Assembly: GCA_934202005.1 (NCBI GenBank)
Contig: CAKPXP010000005.1
Location: forward strand, 1 to 64,000
Direction: 5' to 3'
Length of the DNA: 64,000 bases
Source of the DNA: an uncultured Selenomonas sp.
GTDB lineage: Bacteria; Bacillota; Negativicutes; Selenomonadales; Selenomonadaceae
A program made the translations under genes and the position numbers. The first letter of the stretch is position 1, and each line of letters opens with the position of its first letter. This document shows, piece by piece, positions 51,614 to 64,000 of the stretch. The notes below the pieces were generated by a model. It searched no databases. It worked only from the letters and a program-made list of their open reading frames with translations, and had not been told where the DNA came from.

Positions 51614-52630
51614 TCATTTCACCTCGTCGAGATTCCCCTGATCGATGACGAGCGGCGTGCAAAGGTACGCCGGTACCTTGAAGACGCCGTTGTCATAAGA
51701 GCTGACGTCGTTGATATCCGGCTGCGTCCCCTCGACCACGGCCTTGATCATGCGGACGGCCTTGGCGACGAGGATCTCCGGATCCTTGTAGATCGTGATG
51801 GTCTGCTGGCCGCTGCGGATCGCTTCGAGCGCCTTGCTCTCTGCGTCCTGCCCCGTCATCAGCGGCATCGCGGCATAGCCGCCGGCGGACAGCGCCTCGC
51901 GGATGCCGCCGGCGATGCCGTCATTCGGGGAGAGGATGACGTCGAGATGTTTGCCGGCGTCGGGGCCGCGGAGCAGCTTTTCCATGCGCTCCTTGGCTTT
52001 TTCCGGCTTCCAGTCCTTGGTATTGACCTGCTCGAACGTCTTCTCGCCCGACGGGATGACGAGCTGCCCCCGGTCGATATACGGCTGCAGGACATCCATC
52101 GCGCCGGAGAAGAAGAGATGCGCGTTGTTGTCGGCGGGATCGCCCGCGAAGACCTCCATATAGAACGGGCCCGCACCGCTCTTGAGACGCAGCTTCGCCT
52201 CGATGTATTCGCCCATCGCCTCGCCCACCGCCTCGTTGTCAAAGGTGGCATAATACGACACCGCGTCCGTTTTCATGATGAGGCGGTCGTAGGCGATCAC
52301 AGGGATGTGCTGCGCCTTCGCCTCAGCCAGCACATCCGTCAGCGCCTCGCCGTCGACAGCGCCGATCACCAGGCATTTGGGATGCGCGGCGATCTGCTTT
52401 TTGATCTGCTCGATCTGCTGCTCCGAGGTATCCGCGAACTGCAGATCGACGGTGAACCCCTCCTGTTCCAGCATATCCTTCATGGTCTGCCCGTTCTTCT
52501 GCCAGCTCGACGAGGAATTGGCAAAGGAGACGGCGACGCTCTTATCCGTCTGCCCGCTGCCGCAGCCTGCCAAAGAAAGCAGAGCGGCGGCCAGCAGCAA
52601 AAGGCTACACCATTGCACGAATTTTTTCAT
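51614..52630 (-). CDS. Sugar-binding lipoprotein (periplasmic binding protein type 1)
   Basis: 338 residues. A lipoprotein signal peptide ends in LSLAGC (Cys 22). The mature part resembles ChvE/xylose-type sugar-binding proteins (CLVIGAVDGEALTDVLAEAK, IPVIAYDRLIMKTDAV, GDPADNNAHLFFSGAMDVL, LSPNDGIAGGI, TGQDAESKALEAI). No ABC permease or ATPase is adjacent; instead a chemoreceptor gene precedes it by 12 bases, so it probably feeds sugar occupancy to that receptor. GGAGGGCAGATT precedes the ATG. Confidence 0.9.
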   Translation of the reverse strand: MKKFVQWCSLLLLAAALLSLAGCGSGQTDKSVAVSFANSSSSWQKNGQTMKDMLEQEGFTVDLQFADTSEQQIEQIKKQIAAHPKCLVIGAVDGEALTDVLAEAKAQHIPVIAYDRLIMKTDAVSYYATFDNEAVGEAMGEYIEAKLRLKSGAGPFYMEVFAGDPADNNAHLFFSGAMDVLQPYIDRGQLVIPSGEKTFEQVNTKDWKPEKAKERMEKLLRGPDAGKHLDVILSPNDGIAGGIREALSAGGYAAMPLMTGQDAESKALEAIRSGQQTITIYKDPEILVAKAVRMIKAVVEGTQPDINDVSSYDNGVFKVPAYLCTPLVIDQGNLDEVK

Positions 52631-52642
52631 AATCTGCCCTCC

Positions 52643-54340
52643 TTAGATTCGGAATTTTTCCGTCGTCGCGGATAGTTCCTGCGCCAGATCGAAAAGTTTC
52701 TTGCTCGCGTCAGCGACCTCATCCATAGAGGCCGACTGCTCCTCCGTGGCCGCTGAGACAGACTCCGTCTCGGCAGCCACGTCGCGTCCGGACTGATTGA
52801 CGCCCTCCATGACCTCGACAAGCGCCTCGGCCCGCCGCGCGGACTTGCGGGCCTCCTGCTGGATGGTATCCGCCCGCGCCGTCAGCTCCGTCACGGCCTC
52901 GGCGATATGCTCAAAGGCCATTCCCGCCTCGCTCATGATCTTGCGTCCGCCCTCTACATCGGACGTACCCTTCTCCATCCGCTGCACCGCCTGCTCCGTA
53001 TCCGCCTGGATCGTATGGATCAGCGCGGCGATCTTCTGCGCCGCGGCGTCGGACTCCTCGGCGAGCTTGCGCACCTCCTCCGCCACGACGGAGAAGCCGC
53101 GTCCCGCCTCGCCTGCCCGCGCCGCCTCGATGGCCGCGTTGAGAGAGAGCAGATTCGTCTGCTCGGCGATGCCCGAAATGGTCACGGAGATCTGGCCGAT
53201 CTCCGCGGAGCGGTCAGCCAGCTTCCTGATCACCTCGGCCGAGTCCGTCACCGAGTCAGCGATCTCCGCCATCTGCGCAGCGGCGCCGTCGATGGACTCC
53301 TTGCCCTGCCCGGCGATGTGCTCGACCCTGCGGGCCGAGTCTACCGACGCCGTCGCCTTCTCCTGGAACTGCTGGATGCTTCCGGACATCTCCTGGATAT
53401 CCGCGAGAGACCTGCTGACCGCCTCGCCCTGCTGGCTCGTATTGCCGGCGACATTCGTGACGGATGCAGCGACCTGCTGCGTGGCCTGCGCCGACTGGCT
53501 GGCGTTCTCCGTCAGCTGCGCCGCAAAGGTCGAGACCTCCGAGGCCGTCTTCTGGATATGCTCGATCAGCGTGCGCAGATTGCGGATGGTATCGCCGTAG
53601 GTTGCCGTCAGCTCGCCGAACTCATCCTGCGTCTTCGGCACGGCCTCGACCGTCAGATTCCCGCCGGCCACCTCGCGGGAAACCTGCATCAGATAGCGCA
53701 CGGACTTCATGATGCCCGCGCTCAGATAGAACGCCATGACGCCGGAAAGTCCGGCGACCAGCAGGATGCAGACGATGAGCGTCCACTTCGTCTGCTCATA
53801 CTTTTTCGACGCCTCGGCACTCTCCTGATGGATGAAATCCTTGCTGCTGTCAACGACGCGGTTCAGCTGATTCGCCATCGAAGCGTACTGGCTGCCGGAG
53901 CGATCGATCAGCGCCGCCGCCTCCGCCTGTTTCCCATCCTTGGCGAGACGGATGGCCCTCTGCGAAGTATCCTTGTACGCGCTCCAGTTGCTGCGCAGCG
54001 CATCGAAATCATCGCGCACCTCCGGTGCGACGGAGGAATCCATCGCGTCCAGGGCGATATCGAGCTGATCGGCCTTCTTCTTCGTTTCCTGCGCGGCGTG
54101 GATGCGGTTCGGCAGAGTCGTCGCCATCAGCACCGCGTACTCGCCCTGCCGATAGTCCGATAGCGTGCGGCTGCTCTCAGCGCCGATCATCACGCTCGAC
54201 AGATGCTCCGTCGCGATTCTCAAAGCGCCGCTGTTGATCTGGTTCAAACTATATCCCGTATACAGCCCGTTCGCTACAAAAATAGCGATGAGCACCCCAA
54301 AGACGAGAAACAGCTTTTTGCGGATGGTCATACGATCCAC
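52643..54340 (-). CDS. Methyl-accepting chemotaxis protein
   Basis: 565 residues. TM1 (about 8-30), a periplasmic four-helix-bundle sensor (about 35-185), TM2 (about 187-210), HAMP (about 210-262) and a long signalling coiled coil containing the hairpin tip [20 protein letters not shown] and [20 protein letters not shown]. Couples ligand or binding-protein signals to CheA/CheW. The start is GTG after GGAGGGAG. Cotranscribed with the sugar-binding lipoprotein gene. Its position between rpmH and the origin is unusual. Confidence 0.93.
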   Translation of the reverse strand: MDRMTIRKKLFLVFGVLIAIFVANGLYTGYSLNQINSGALRIATEHLSSVMIGAESSRTLSDYRQGEYAVLMATTLPNRIHAAQETKKKADQLDIALDAMDSSVAPEVRDDFDALRSNWSAYKDTSQRAIRLAKDGKQAEAAALIDRSGSQYASMANQLNRVVDSSKDFIHQESAEASKKYEQTKWTLIVCILLVAGLSGVMAFYLSAGIMKSVRYLMQVSREVAGGNLTVEAVPKTQDEFGELTATYGDTIRNLRTLIEHIQKTASEVSTFAAQLTENASQSAQATQQVAASVTNVAGNTSQQGEAVSRSLADIQEMSGSIQQFQEKATASVDSARRVEHIAGQGKESIDGAAAQMAEIADSVTDSAEVIRKLADRSAEIGQISVTISGIAEQTNLLSLNAAIEAARAGEAGRGFSVVAEEVRKLAEESDAAAQKIAALIHTIQADTEQAVQRMEKGTSDVEGGRKIMSEAGMAFEHIAEAVTELTARADTIQQEARKSARRAEALVEVMEGVNQSGRDVAAETESVSAATEEQSASMDEVADASKKLFDLAQELSATTEKFRI

Positions 54341-54361
54341 AGAACTCCCTCCTAAAACCCG

Positions 54362-54880
54362 TATCCTTTTATTAACTCAATCTATTCTAATATTATATCA
54401 TAAGTTAATATCATTTGAAAGTATTGCCAGATTATTTATAACCATCCTCTGTGCTTTCAAAACCGCCAGGCGTATCGTCAAAGCCTGCCGACAGGCAGCG
54501 CGAGGAGCGCTGGCAAGGCCCGCAGCTGCACCGCCGCTGTATTTTGCCCCCGATTGCCTGGGAACCGCCCACGAAAAGTGGACAACTCTGTGTATTCTGT
54601 GGATATTTATGGAAGAAAGCGCCGTTCCTCCACGAAAACCTGTTGATAACTTGCCCCGCTTTTGATAAACTAATCTTGATTCTTTTCACGCCATACACCT
54701 TTTGTCCACAGAACTTATCCACCAACCGCATAACGCTCACTTCTCCTACGATTACAAACCTCCGTGGCCATCAGGACGCGGATTTGTAATTTTTTTTGCG
54801 GCTTTCCCACATGCTTGCCTCACAGTTATCCACAGCTGTGGATGAATTTGTGGATAACCGTTCTCCCTGTGGACGAATCC
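54362..54880 (+). other. oriC part 1: AT-rich segment and DnaA boxes upstream of dnaA
   Basis: DnaA boxes or close variants: TGTGGATAT 54598, TGTTGATAA 54641, TTGTCCACA 54702, TTATCCACC 54715, TTATCCACA 54826, TGTGGATGA 54837, TGTGGATAA 54849 and TGTGGACGA 54868. An AT-rich stretch at 54362-54440, far below the local GC, and a T-rich run near 54781-54797 are candidate unwinding elements. No gene lies in this gap. Confidence 0.85.
54643..54671 (+). promoter_or_regulatory. Candidate dnaA promoter
   Basis: TTGATA (54643-54648) and TAAACT (54666-54671) with 17-base spacing. A DnaA box overlaps the -35 element, as expected for autoregulation. Confidence 0.5.
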
Positions 54881-54913
54881 TATCATTATCTATACCAGAA
54901 AGGAACTTTCCCT

Positions 54914-56464
54914 ATGCCGACGAAAGAAACCGACCTCAAGGCCATCTGGCTGGAAATCCTCACGAAAGTGCAGGAATCCCTCTCGAAGGTGGCCTGCGAA
55001 AAATGGCTGATGCCCGTGCGCCCCATCCGCCTCGATGAGCGCACGCTCGAGCTCGCCGCGCCGAACGACTTCTCCAAAGACTGGATCAAGGACCGCTACA
55101 TCCCCATCCTCGAGGACGCCGTCGCCGACGTGCTCGGCGCGCCGCGCAACGTAGAGCTTATCAGCCTCGACCTGCCGGCCCCGAGCGACGAGGATCAGCC
55201 GGAGGAGACGCGCACGCCGCGAAAGGTGCAGAAAGCCGCCAAAGCCGCCCGCAGCCACCGCGGGGCCAAGGGCGAGACCGTCGAGCAGCCGACGCTGCTC
55301 GGCGACGAGGGCGCGGACGCCGCGCCGGACACCGCCGCGCTGCCGCTCTCGAAGGACGACTGGCAGGAGGAGGAGGCCGCCGGCGAGGCGAACGGCCGCG
55401 GCAGCCACAAATACCCTGCCCCCATCGCGCCGGGCGACGCCTCGACGCTCAATCCGAAATACACCTTCGACACCTTCGTCACGGGCAAGAGCAACCAGCT
55501 CGCGCATGCCGCCTCCATCTCCGTCGCGGAGAACCCGGGCCACGGCTACAACCCGCTCTTCCTCTACGGCGGCGTCGGCCTCGGCAAGACGCATCTCATG
55601 CACGCCATCGGCCACCGCATCCTCAAGAACCACCCCGAGATGCGCGTGCTCTACGTATCGAGCGAGAAGTTCACGAACGAGCTCATCAACTCCATCCGCG
55701 ACGGCCACCCGGAGAAATTCCGCGACAAATACCGCACGATCGACGTGCTCATGGTCGACGACATCCAGTTCCTCTCCGGCAAGACGAGCACGCAGGAGGA
55801 GTTCTTCCATACCTTCAACGCGCTGCACGACGACAACAAGCAGATCATCCTCTCGTCCGACCGCCCGCCCAAGGAGGTCGAGAAGCTCGAGGAACGCCTG
55901 CGCTCCCGCTTCGAGTGGGGCCTCATCACAGACATCCAGGCGCCGGACCTCGAGACGCGCATCGCCATCCTGCGGAAAAAGGCCATGGTCGACAACATCG
56001 AGGTGCCGAACGACGTCATGTTCGCCATCGCGAACCGCATCGACACGAACATCCGTGAGCTCGAGGGCGCGCTCACGCGCGTCTGCGCCTACGCCTCCCT
56101 CACGAAGCAGCCCGTGACGACCACCGTCGTCTCCGAAGCGCTCAAGGACCTCTTCCCCACGAGCAGCAGCAAGGAGGTCACGCTCGAGATCATCCAGGAG
56201 ATCGTCGCCGCCTATTTCAAGCTGCAGGTCGAGGATCTGCACGCGAAAAAGCGCAGCCGCAGCATCGCCTTCCCGCGCCAGATCGCCATGTACCTCTGCC
56301 GTGAGCTCACCGAGAGCAGCCTGCCCGCCATCGGCCAGTTCTTCGGCGGGCGCGACCACACGACAGTGCTGCACGCCTACGATAAAATCAAGAAGGAAAA
56401 GGAAACGGACGAAAAGCTCAATCAGACCATCAGCGAGCTCATCACGCGCATCCAGAAGATGTGA
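54914..56464 (+). CDS. dnaA: Chromosomal replication initiator DnaA
   Basis: 516 residues from ATG 54914 (AGAAAGGA upstream). Domain I 1-85, a long acidic linker domain II (about 90-175) that makes it longer than the 446-residue Bacillus protein, the AAA+ domain III ([27 protein letters not shown]) and domain IV with the DNA-binding [11 protein letters not shown]. An upstream in-frame extension through the DnaA-box region is rejected. Confidence 0.98.
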   Translation: MPTKETDLKAIWLEILTKVQESLSKVACEKWLMPVRPIRLDERTLELAAPNDFSKDWIKDRYIPILEDAVADVLGAPRNVELISLDLPAPSDEDQPEETRTPRKVQKAAKAARSHRGAKGETVEQPTLLGDEGADAAPDTAALPLSKDDWQEEEAAGEANGRGSHKYPAPIAPGDASTLNPKYTFDTFVTGKSNQLAHAASISVAENPGHGYNPLFLYGGVGLGKTHLMHAIGHRILKNHPEMRVLYVSSEKFTNELINSIRDGHPEKFRDKYRTIDVLMVDDIQFLSGKTSTQEEFFHTFNALHDDNKQIILSSDRPPKEVEKLEERLRSRFEWGLITDIQAPDLETRIAILRKKAMVDNIEVPNDVMFAIANRIDTNIRELEGALTRVCAYASLTKQPVTTTVVSEALKDLFPTSSSKEVTLEIIQEIVAAYFKLQVEDLHAKKRSRSIAFPRQIAMYLCRELTESSLPAIGQFFGGRDHTTVLHAYDKIKKEKETDEKLNQTISELITRIQKM

Positions 56465-56510
56465 GGAAGCGCCGCACGCGACAGCATCGCCATCCCCGCA
56501 GCTTATCCCG

Positions 56511-56700
56511 CTGCGCCTGTGGAAAACCATGTGGAGATGCCTCTGCATAACCTGTCGATGCTTTGTGGATAAGTAGCGCCTGACCTCTTCGCTGTGCATG
56601 CTGTGTATAACTTCATCTTCTCTCCCTCTCGCTTATCTACAGGTTACCCACAGCCGATCTGTTACCATCTCGCCGCGTCGCATCGCTTATCCACTTTTCC
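56511..56700 (+). other. oriC part 2: DnaA boxes between dnaA and dnaN
   Basis: TGTGGATAA 56564, TGTGTATAA 56602, TTATCTACA 56633, TTACCCACA 56644 and TTATCCACT 56687, plus weaker variants near 56518-56540. With part 1 this gives a bipartite origin like that of Bacillus subtilis. Confidence 0.75.
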
Positions 56701-56773
56701 ACAAGCCCTACGACTACGACAACTATTTTTCTCAAAGATAACGAGCCTTATCAAAAACAAGGAGCGAGGCAAA

Positions 56774-57886
56774 ATGAAATTCACCTGTCAAAAAAACGAA
56801 CTCGCCGGCGCCATCTCCATCGTGAGCAAGGCCCTCTCGAGCAAGCCGCAGATGCCCATCCTCTCCGGCATCTACCTCAGAGCCACGGATCATCAGATCG
56901 AGATCGAGGCCACGGACTTCGAGCTCGGCATCATTGTCGCCATCGACGCAGAGATCGCGCAACCCGGCCAGATGACGCTGCCCGGCCGCTATTTCCAGGC
57001 AGTCATCCACAAACTGCCTGGGGACACCGTCAGCATCGACGAAGACAGCGAGGCGAAGAGCGTGCGCATCCAGTCAGACGCCGCAAACTACACGCTGCGC
57101 ACGATGAACGCCAGCGAATACCCATGTATCCACAGGCTCGAAGGGGATCTCCGCTTCACGATCAAAGACAATATCCTCCGTTCCCTTGTGAAAAAAACGG
57201 CCTTTGCCTGCTCGAATGACGAGAGCCGCCCCATCTTCACCGGCGTCTACATGGACATCGACCAGAACACCCTCACGATGGCGGCGACGAATACCCACAG
57301 GCTCGCTGTGAAAAAAGAGACGTTCGACGCGCCCATCGGCGCGATCAAACTCATCATCCCCGCCAAAGTCCTCACAGAGCTTCAGCACATCCTGACCTCC
57401 GAGATCCCCAGCGACGTCGAGGTCACCTGCTCGCTCAATCAGGTGAGCTTCGCGTTCGAGAACATCTATATGACCTCCCGCCTCATCGAGGGCGCGTTCC
57501 CAAACTACCGCAACGTCATCCCGCAGAACCTCACGGTGAAGGTCGAGGCCAAGACGAGCGAGCTCAGCGCTGCGATGGATCGCGTCTCCCTCATCAGCCG
57601 CGCGAACGACTACAACGTCGTGAAACTCGACTTCCACGACAGCGAGCTCCACATCTCCTCGAGCAACCCCGACATCGGCCATGCGGAGGAGACGATCCCC
57701 GTCGCCATCGAGGGCGACGCCATCCAGATCGCCTTCAACGCGACCTACCTCGTCGACGTGCTCAAGGCGCTCGACGGCGAGACGTGCACCATCTCGCTGC
57801 ACCAGCCGCTGAGCCCCATCACCATCACCGAGCCGGACGATCCTGACTTCATCTATGTCGTGACGCCTGTGCGCACGGCGCATTGA
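56774..57886 (+). CDS. dnaN: DNA polymerase III beta sliding clamp
   Basis: 370 residues. MKFTCQKNELAGAISIVSKA, FTGVYMDIDQNTLTMAATNT, TSRLIEGAFPNYRNVIP and a C-terminal PLSPITITEP-VVTPVR are the clamp hallmarks. ATG 56774 follows AAGGAGCGAGG. It is second in the dnaA-dnaN replication cluster. Confidence 0.98.
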   Translation: MKFTCQKNELAGAISIVSKALSSKPQMPILSGIYLRATDHQIEIEATDFELGIIVAIDAEIAQPGQMTLPGRYFQAVIHKLPGDTVSIDEDSEAKSVRIQSDAANYTLRTMNASEYPCIHRLEGDLRFTIKDNILRSLVKKTAFACSNDESRPIFTGVYMDIDQNTLTMAATNTHRLAVKKETFDAPIGAIKLIIPAKVLTELQHILTSEIPSDVEVTCSLNQVSFAFENIYMTSRLIEGAFPNYRNVIPQNLTVKVEAKTSELSAAMDRVSLISRANDYNVVKLDFHDSELHISSSNPDIGHAEETIPVAIEGDAIQIAFNATYLVDVLKALDGETCTISLHQPLSPITITEPDDPDFIYVVTPVRTAH

Positions 57887-57902
57887 CAGGAGAGGAAAGA
57901 CC

Positions 57903-58121
57903 ATGACGACGAAAATCTCCATCGATACGGACACCATCCAGCTCGACCAGTTCCTCAAATGGGCCGGCGTCCTCGCCTCGGGCGGCGAGATCCGGCAGCT
58001 CATCGAGGAGCGGCGCATCCGCCGCAACGGCGAAATCGAGACGGCGAAGCGCCGCCGCCTCGCGCCCGGCGACATCATCGAGATCGAGGGCCTCGGCAGC
58101 TACGAGGTCACGAGGGACTGA
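57903..58121 (+). CDS. S4-domain RNA-binding protein (YaaA/RlbA type)
   Basis: 72 residues: IQLDQFLKWAGVLASGGEIR and RIRRNGEIETAKRRRLAPGD are an S4 domain. Conserved between dnaN and recF in Firmicutes. Probably ribosome- or RNA-related; its exact role is unknown. It starts 16 bases after dnaN. Confidence 0.92.
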   Translation: MTTKISIDTDTIQLDQFLKWAGVLASGGEIRQLIEERRIRRNGEIETAKRRRLAPGDIIEIEGLGSYEVTRD

Positions 58122-58126
58122 GAAAT

Positions 58127-59242
58127 ATGCTCGTTCACGCCATCGCACTCAAGAATTACCGCAACTACGAAAGCCTGACGCTCACGCTCGATGAGGGGAT
58201 CAACATCTTCCTCGGCGCGAACGCGCAGGGCAAGACGAATCTTTTAGAGGCCATCTGCTACGCGTCGCTCGGGCGCTCCCACCGCACGCATCAGGATGGG
58301 GATCTCATCCGCTTCGGACAGGAGGCCGGCTCGCTGCAGCTGGCCTTTTCGCGTTTTGCGGCGAAGAGCCGCCTCGAGTTCCTCTTCGCGCGCGGCAGGC
58401 GGCGGAAGATCAGCCTCAACGGCGAGCCCATCCGCCAAAAAGAGCTCGTCGGCACGCTCAACACCGTTCTTTTCTCCCCCGAGGATCTCTTCCTCATCAA
58501 GGGCGCGCCCGCCGAGCGGCGGCGCTTCCTCGACGGGGAGATCTCGCAGGCGAGCCCCGCCTACTACCACGAGCTCGCGACGTATCAGCGCCTCGTCGCG
58601 CAGCGGAACGCGCTCCTGAAGCGCATCCGCGAGCGGCGCGCCGCGCCCGCCGCGCTCGCGCCCTGGGAGCCGCAGCTCGCGGCGAGCGCCGCGCGCGTGA
58701 CGGCCAAAAGGCTCGAGGTCGTGCGCAAGCTCGGCATGCTCGCGAACCTCATGCAGCGCCGCATCTCCGGCAGCCAGGAGAACCTCGCGCTCTCGCTCGT
58801 CATCGACGGCAGCGGCGGCGAGGCGCCGCCGACGGTGACAAATGCGCTCGAAACATGGTATAATGAGAAACTGCAGGAGTGCCGGGAAAATGACATCGCG
58901 CGCGGCGCGACCACCGTCGGCCCCCACAGGGACGACCTCATGCTCGCCGTCAACGGCGTCAACCTGCGTTCCTTCGGCTCGCAGGGACAGCAGCGCACGG
59001 GCGCGCTCTCGCTGAAGCTCTCCGAGCTCGAGTTCCTGCGCTCCGAGACGGGCGAATATCCCATCCTGCTCCTCGACGACGTCATGAGCGAGCTCGACGC
59101 GGACCGGCGCCAGGCGCTGCTCGCCTTCCTGCGCAAGGAGCATATCCAGACCATCATCACGGCGACGGACGCGGCGTATTTCCCGCGCGCGCCCCTGGGC
59201 ACCCGCTACCGCGTCGCGGCCGGGCAGGTCGCGCGCCTGTAG
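58127..59242 (+). CDS. recF: DNA replication and repair protein RecF
   Basis: 371 residues. Walker A FLGANAQGKTNLLEAI near residue 30, signature SQGQQRT-ALSLKL and Walker B PILLLDDVMSELD place it as RecF. It loads RecA at gaps with RecOR. ATG 58127 is five bases after the S4 stop, with GAGGGA upstream. Confidence 0.97.
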   Translation: MLVHAIALKNYRNYESLTLTLDEGINIFLGANAQGKTNLLEAICYASLGRSHRTHQDGDLIRFGQEAGSLQLAFSRFAAKSRLEFLFARGRRRKISLNGEPIRQKELVGTLNTVLFSPEDLFLIKGAPAERRRFLDGEISQASPAYYHELATYQRLVAQRNALLKRIRERRAAPAALAPWEPQLAASAARVTAKRLEVVRKLGMLANLMQRRISGSQENLALSLVIDGSGGEAPPTVTNALETWYNEKLQECRENDIARGATTVGPHRDDLMLAVNGVNLRSFGSQGQQRTGALSLKLSELEFLRSETGEYPILLLDDVMSELDADRRQALLAFLRKEHIQTIITATDAAYFPRAPLGTRYRVAAGQVARL

Positions 59243-59400
59243 CGCGCAGCTGGCGAAGTAGCTGACCATATCGATGGACTGCATACAGATACGCGGCGCG
59301 CATGTAGTGCGCGGCGAGCGTTTGCTGCCTCGCCCGCTATTTGACTGACCTCGCGGGCGCATTTCCTCGCGCCGGAAAACTGCGGAAAGGAACGGGCGGC

Positions 59401-60367
59401 ATGAAGAAAAAGCGTCATCCGGGCGTCGAGCCCGTCAAAAGCATCCTCCCGAAGAGCATCCACGCCCTCGGGCCGAAGGTCGAGCAGCGCTACCTGCGCG
59501 AGAGCGTCGTCGGCCACTGGAGCGAGATCGTCGGCGCGCCGATCGCGCGGAGCGTCGAGGCCGTGCGCATCCTCCGCGACGTGCTCTGGCTCTACTCGCC
59601 GGACGCCGTCTGGCGGAACCAGATCATGATGATGCAGCTCGACATCTGCCAGCGCGTCAACAACTTCGCGGGCTGCCGCCTCGTCAAGGAAATGCGCTTC
59701 GCGCGCAGCGGCCGCGTGCGGCAGGCACTCGCGAAGGCGCGGGAGGACGCCGCGGCTGAGGGGCTCGCCGCGCTGCCGGAGGAGCAGCTGCGCGCGCAGG
59801 TCGCGCGCGCGGACCTCACGGCGGAGGAGATCGCCGCCGCGCGCACGCGCTGTGCGGGCGTCGAGGACGAGGCGCTGCGGCAGCGGCTCTTCCGCCTGAC
59901 GCTCAGCCAGGCGAAGCTCCGCCATGTGCGGGAGGCGCACGGCTACCACAGGTGCAGCGACTGCGGCGCGCTCTGCCCGCCGGGCGCGAAGCGCTGCGGC
60001 GTCTGCGAGATGCGCCACGAGGAGGCGCTGCGCACGGAGGTCACGCGCCTCCTGCGCGACGTGCCGTGGCTCCGCTACGCCGAGGCGAAGGAAAGCATCC
60101 CCGAGGTGACGCCCTCGCTGCTCGCGAGCTGCCGCGTCTCCCTCATCCAGTCGCTCGCGGCGAAGGTGCTCCTCACCGACTACGAGAGCCTCGCGGCCAA
60201 GACGCTCACGATGCTCTTCCGCTGCCTGCCGCCCGAGCAGCTCACGGAGGACAAGGTCAAGCGCACGCTCTACTACCTGCGCGGCAGCCTCGCGAAGCCC
60301 AGGGAGTGGCAGCCCGTCAGACGCTACGACTACATAGACTGGGGCAAGAAGAAAGCAGGTGAGAGCC

Positions 60368-60390
<23 letters not shown>
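59401..60390 (+). CDS. DUF721 (DciA-like) protein with zinc ribbon
   Basis: 329 residues. The N-terminal 100 residues match DUF721/DciA (SIHALGPKVEQRYLRESVVG, HWSEIVGAPIARSVEAVRI, LWLYSPDAVWRNQIMM), a family that includes the loader or activator of DnaB helicase in bacteria without DnaC/DnaI. A zinc ribbon follows at about 185-202 (CSDCGALC, CGVC) and a helical C-terminal region. Ordinary DciA proteins are 90-170 residues. Position between recF and gyrB supports a replication role. GGAACGGGCGGC precedes the ATG. Confidence 0.82.
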
Positions 60391-62808
<2,418 letters not shown>

Positions 62809-62838
62809 TTTCACAAGGCATCACAGCTGAGAAAACGA

Positions 62839-62876
62839 AGCCGCGAACGTGGGCTCTTCCCGTTCGCGGCTTTTTT
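62839..62876 (+). terminator. gyrB terminator
   Basis: AGCCGCGAACG (62839-62849) pairs with CGTTCGCGGCT, followed by six T residues. A TATAAT at 62880-62885 just after it may be the -10 of the next gene, but its -35 is poor. Confidence 0.9.
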
Positions 62877-62930
62877 CTGTATAATGGGAATCAAACAGAT
62901 ACAGAAAAGAACAAAGGAGGCTTTCAAGCG

Positions 62931-63929
62931 ATGGAGAAAATTTTTTATCTCATTCTGGCGTGTCTTTTCGCCGGTCTCCTTTTCTATATCCACCGCCTGC
63001 GGCGGCAGGTGCGTCGGCTGGGCAAATTCACGCAGTTCTTCTACGGCGCCGCGTCTGCTTTGGGCATGCTGACGGTCAGCTACGAGGTGGGACGGGATGT
63101 CGCGACGCTCTCTCCCGACTGCGCGCGCATCTTCCACCTGCCCGCGGAGCTGCCGGATTTCTCGCGCGGCCGGGAGGTGGCGGAGGCGGACGCGGCCCAT
63201 CCGCTCTACCCCATCTATCGCTGCCTCGGCGCCTTTGCCGCCGAGACGCCCTATCAGTACCTGCGCCGCGGCGAGGCGCCGCGCCGCTTCCTCATGAAGA
63301 GTTTCGTGCTGAAGGACGAGGAGGGGCGCCCCTACTACCTGCTCGGCGTATTCCGCGACATCACGCAGCAGGCGAACGAGGAGGCGCGGCTCGTCGCGCG
63401 CGCGCAGTTCGACGGCCTCACGCGCATCCACAACTCCGGCGCGACGCGCAGCTGGATGCGCGAGCACATCGGGCGGCCGCGCGCGGACGGCACGCGCGGC
63501 GGCATGCTGTTCCTGCTCGACGTCGACCATTTCAAGGGCGTCAACGACACGATCGGCCACCAGGGCGGCGACCGCGCGCTCATCTGCGTGGCGAACGCGC
63601 TGCGGCAGGCGTTCTCCGGGCGCGGCTTTATCGGGCGGCTCGGCGGCGACGAGTTCATCGCCTACCTCGCGGCGGAGGACGCGGCGGAGGCGGAGACGCT
63701 CGCGCGCGCCATCCATGAGAACGCGCGGCGGCTCGGCAAAGAGGCAGGACTCCCCCTCGACCTCACCGTCAGCATCGGCTGCGCCCTGCTCGCGGATGAG
63801 GACTACGAGGCGGCCTACAAGAAGGCCGACCGCGCGCTCTACGCTGCGAAGGAAAAGGGGCGCAACACCTATGTGATCCTCCCCGCGGAGGGGGCGCGGG
63901 AGCAGCAGGAAAGGAAGGAAACGACATGA
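62931..63929 (+). CDS. Membrane-anchored diguanylate cyclase (GGDEF)
   Basis: 332 residues. One N-terminal transmembrane segment (about 4-20), a PAS-like domain (about 40-150, ending [20 protein letters not shown]) and a GGDEF domain (about 155-320) with [29 protein letters not shown] and an intact RLGGDEF. It should make c-di-GMP. AAAGGAGG precedes the ATG. Together with the EAL protein at 17876 it points to c-di-GMP signalling in this organism. It overlaps the next gene by ATGA. Confidence 0.92.
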   Translation: MEKIFYLILACLFAGLLFYIHRLRRQVRRLGKFTQFFYGAASALGMLTVSYEVGRDVATLSPDCARIFHLPAELPDFSRGREVAEADAAHPLYPIYRCLGAFAAETPYQYLRRGEAPRRFLMKSFVLKDEEGRPYYLLGVFRDITQQANEEARLVARAQFDGLTRIHNSGATRSWMREHIGRPRADGTRGGMLFLLDVDHFKGVNDTIGHQGGDRALICVANALRQAFSGRGFIGRLGGDEFIAYLAAEDAAEAETLARAIHENARRLGKEAGLPLDLTVSIGCALLADEDYEAAYKKADRALYAAKEKGRNTYVILPAEGAREQQERKETT

Positions 63930-64000
63930 AACAGCGTTTCGGCTATCGCTCCCTCCTGCTCGCGCTCTGCGCGCTCGTCTGCCTGCTGCTCCCGTCGGCG
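63926..64000 (+). CDS. Exported protein, 5-prime fragment cut by the window edge
   Basis: The 25 visible codons read [20 protein letters not shown] and LLPSA, a signal peptide. AAGGAAGG precedes the ATG, which overlaps the cyclase stop as ATGA. It may be a periplasmic partner of the cyclase; nothing more can be said. Confidence 0.7.
   Translation, partial: MKQRFGYRSLLLALCALVCLLLPSA

Overview
The window is a GC-rich chromosomal segment (most genes strongly prefer G/C at third positions) carrying a replication origin. It fits a bacterium of the Negativicutes, order Selenomonadales (Selenomonas or Mitsuokella-like). Evidence: the origin-side order rpmH-rnpA-yidD-yidC-jag-mnmE-mnmG-rsmG on one side and dnaA-dnaN-S4 protein-recF-DUF721-DUF370-gyrB on the other; a lysine/ornithine decarboxylase that closely resembles the Selenomonas ruminantium enzyme as I remember it; a split cobalamin methionine synthase; and a ZTP riboswitch. 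Genus assignment is inference.

Left part (1-15.8 kb), mostly minus strand: a tandem 102-bp repeat, a strong promoter reading into a possible small RNA, a LysR regulator, a three-gene archaeal-type glutamate synthase with a consensus promoter, an M23 peptidase, a DUF4446 protein and the parAB partition operon. Four parS or parS-like sites are spread over 13 kb here. A plus-strand pair encodes a methionine synthase whose reactivation domain is a separate gene. pfkA follows.

Middle (15.9-34.5 kb): a ZTP riboswitch ahead of a stand-alone AICAR transformylase, a DeoR gene remnant, an EAL phosphodiesterase, and a cytosine cluster (codA1, codB, a PucR regulator, codA2) in which both deaminases have Ser where E. 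coli CodA has the discriminating Asp314. Next come a polyamine-type region (lysine/ornithine decarboxylase divergent from a PuuR-like XRE-cupin regulator, then a class III aminotransferase), a kinase-permease pair and an iron alcohol dehydrogenase.

Accessory island (34.5-42.9 kb): lower GC. It holds an 1824-residue multidomain protein with a C-terminal P-loop ATPase, translationally coupled to a 363-residue protein ending in an R-x4-H HEPN-like motif, followed by a RhuM-family gene and a small broken ORF. Three almost identical terminator hairpins and several copies of a palindromic intergenic repeat bracket these pieces. This is the best candidate in the window for an undescribed, probably defence-related, system.

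Origin region (42.9-64 kb): DUF2922 and DUF1659 genes, a perfect 34-bp palindrome made of two DnaA boxes, a secreted protein, rsmG, mnmG, mnmE, jag, yidC, yidD, rnpA and rpmH. An unusual chemoreceptor plus sugar-binding lipoprotein pair sits between rpmH and the origin. A bipartite DnaA-box region flanks dnaA, followed by dnaN, an S4-domain gene, recF, a DciA-like gene with a zinc ribbon, remB-like DUF370, gyrB, a diguanylate cyclase and the start of an exported protein cut by the window edge.

All calls come from reading the sequence and from remembered family features; no database search was run.
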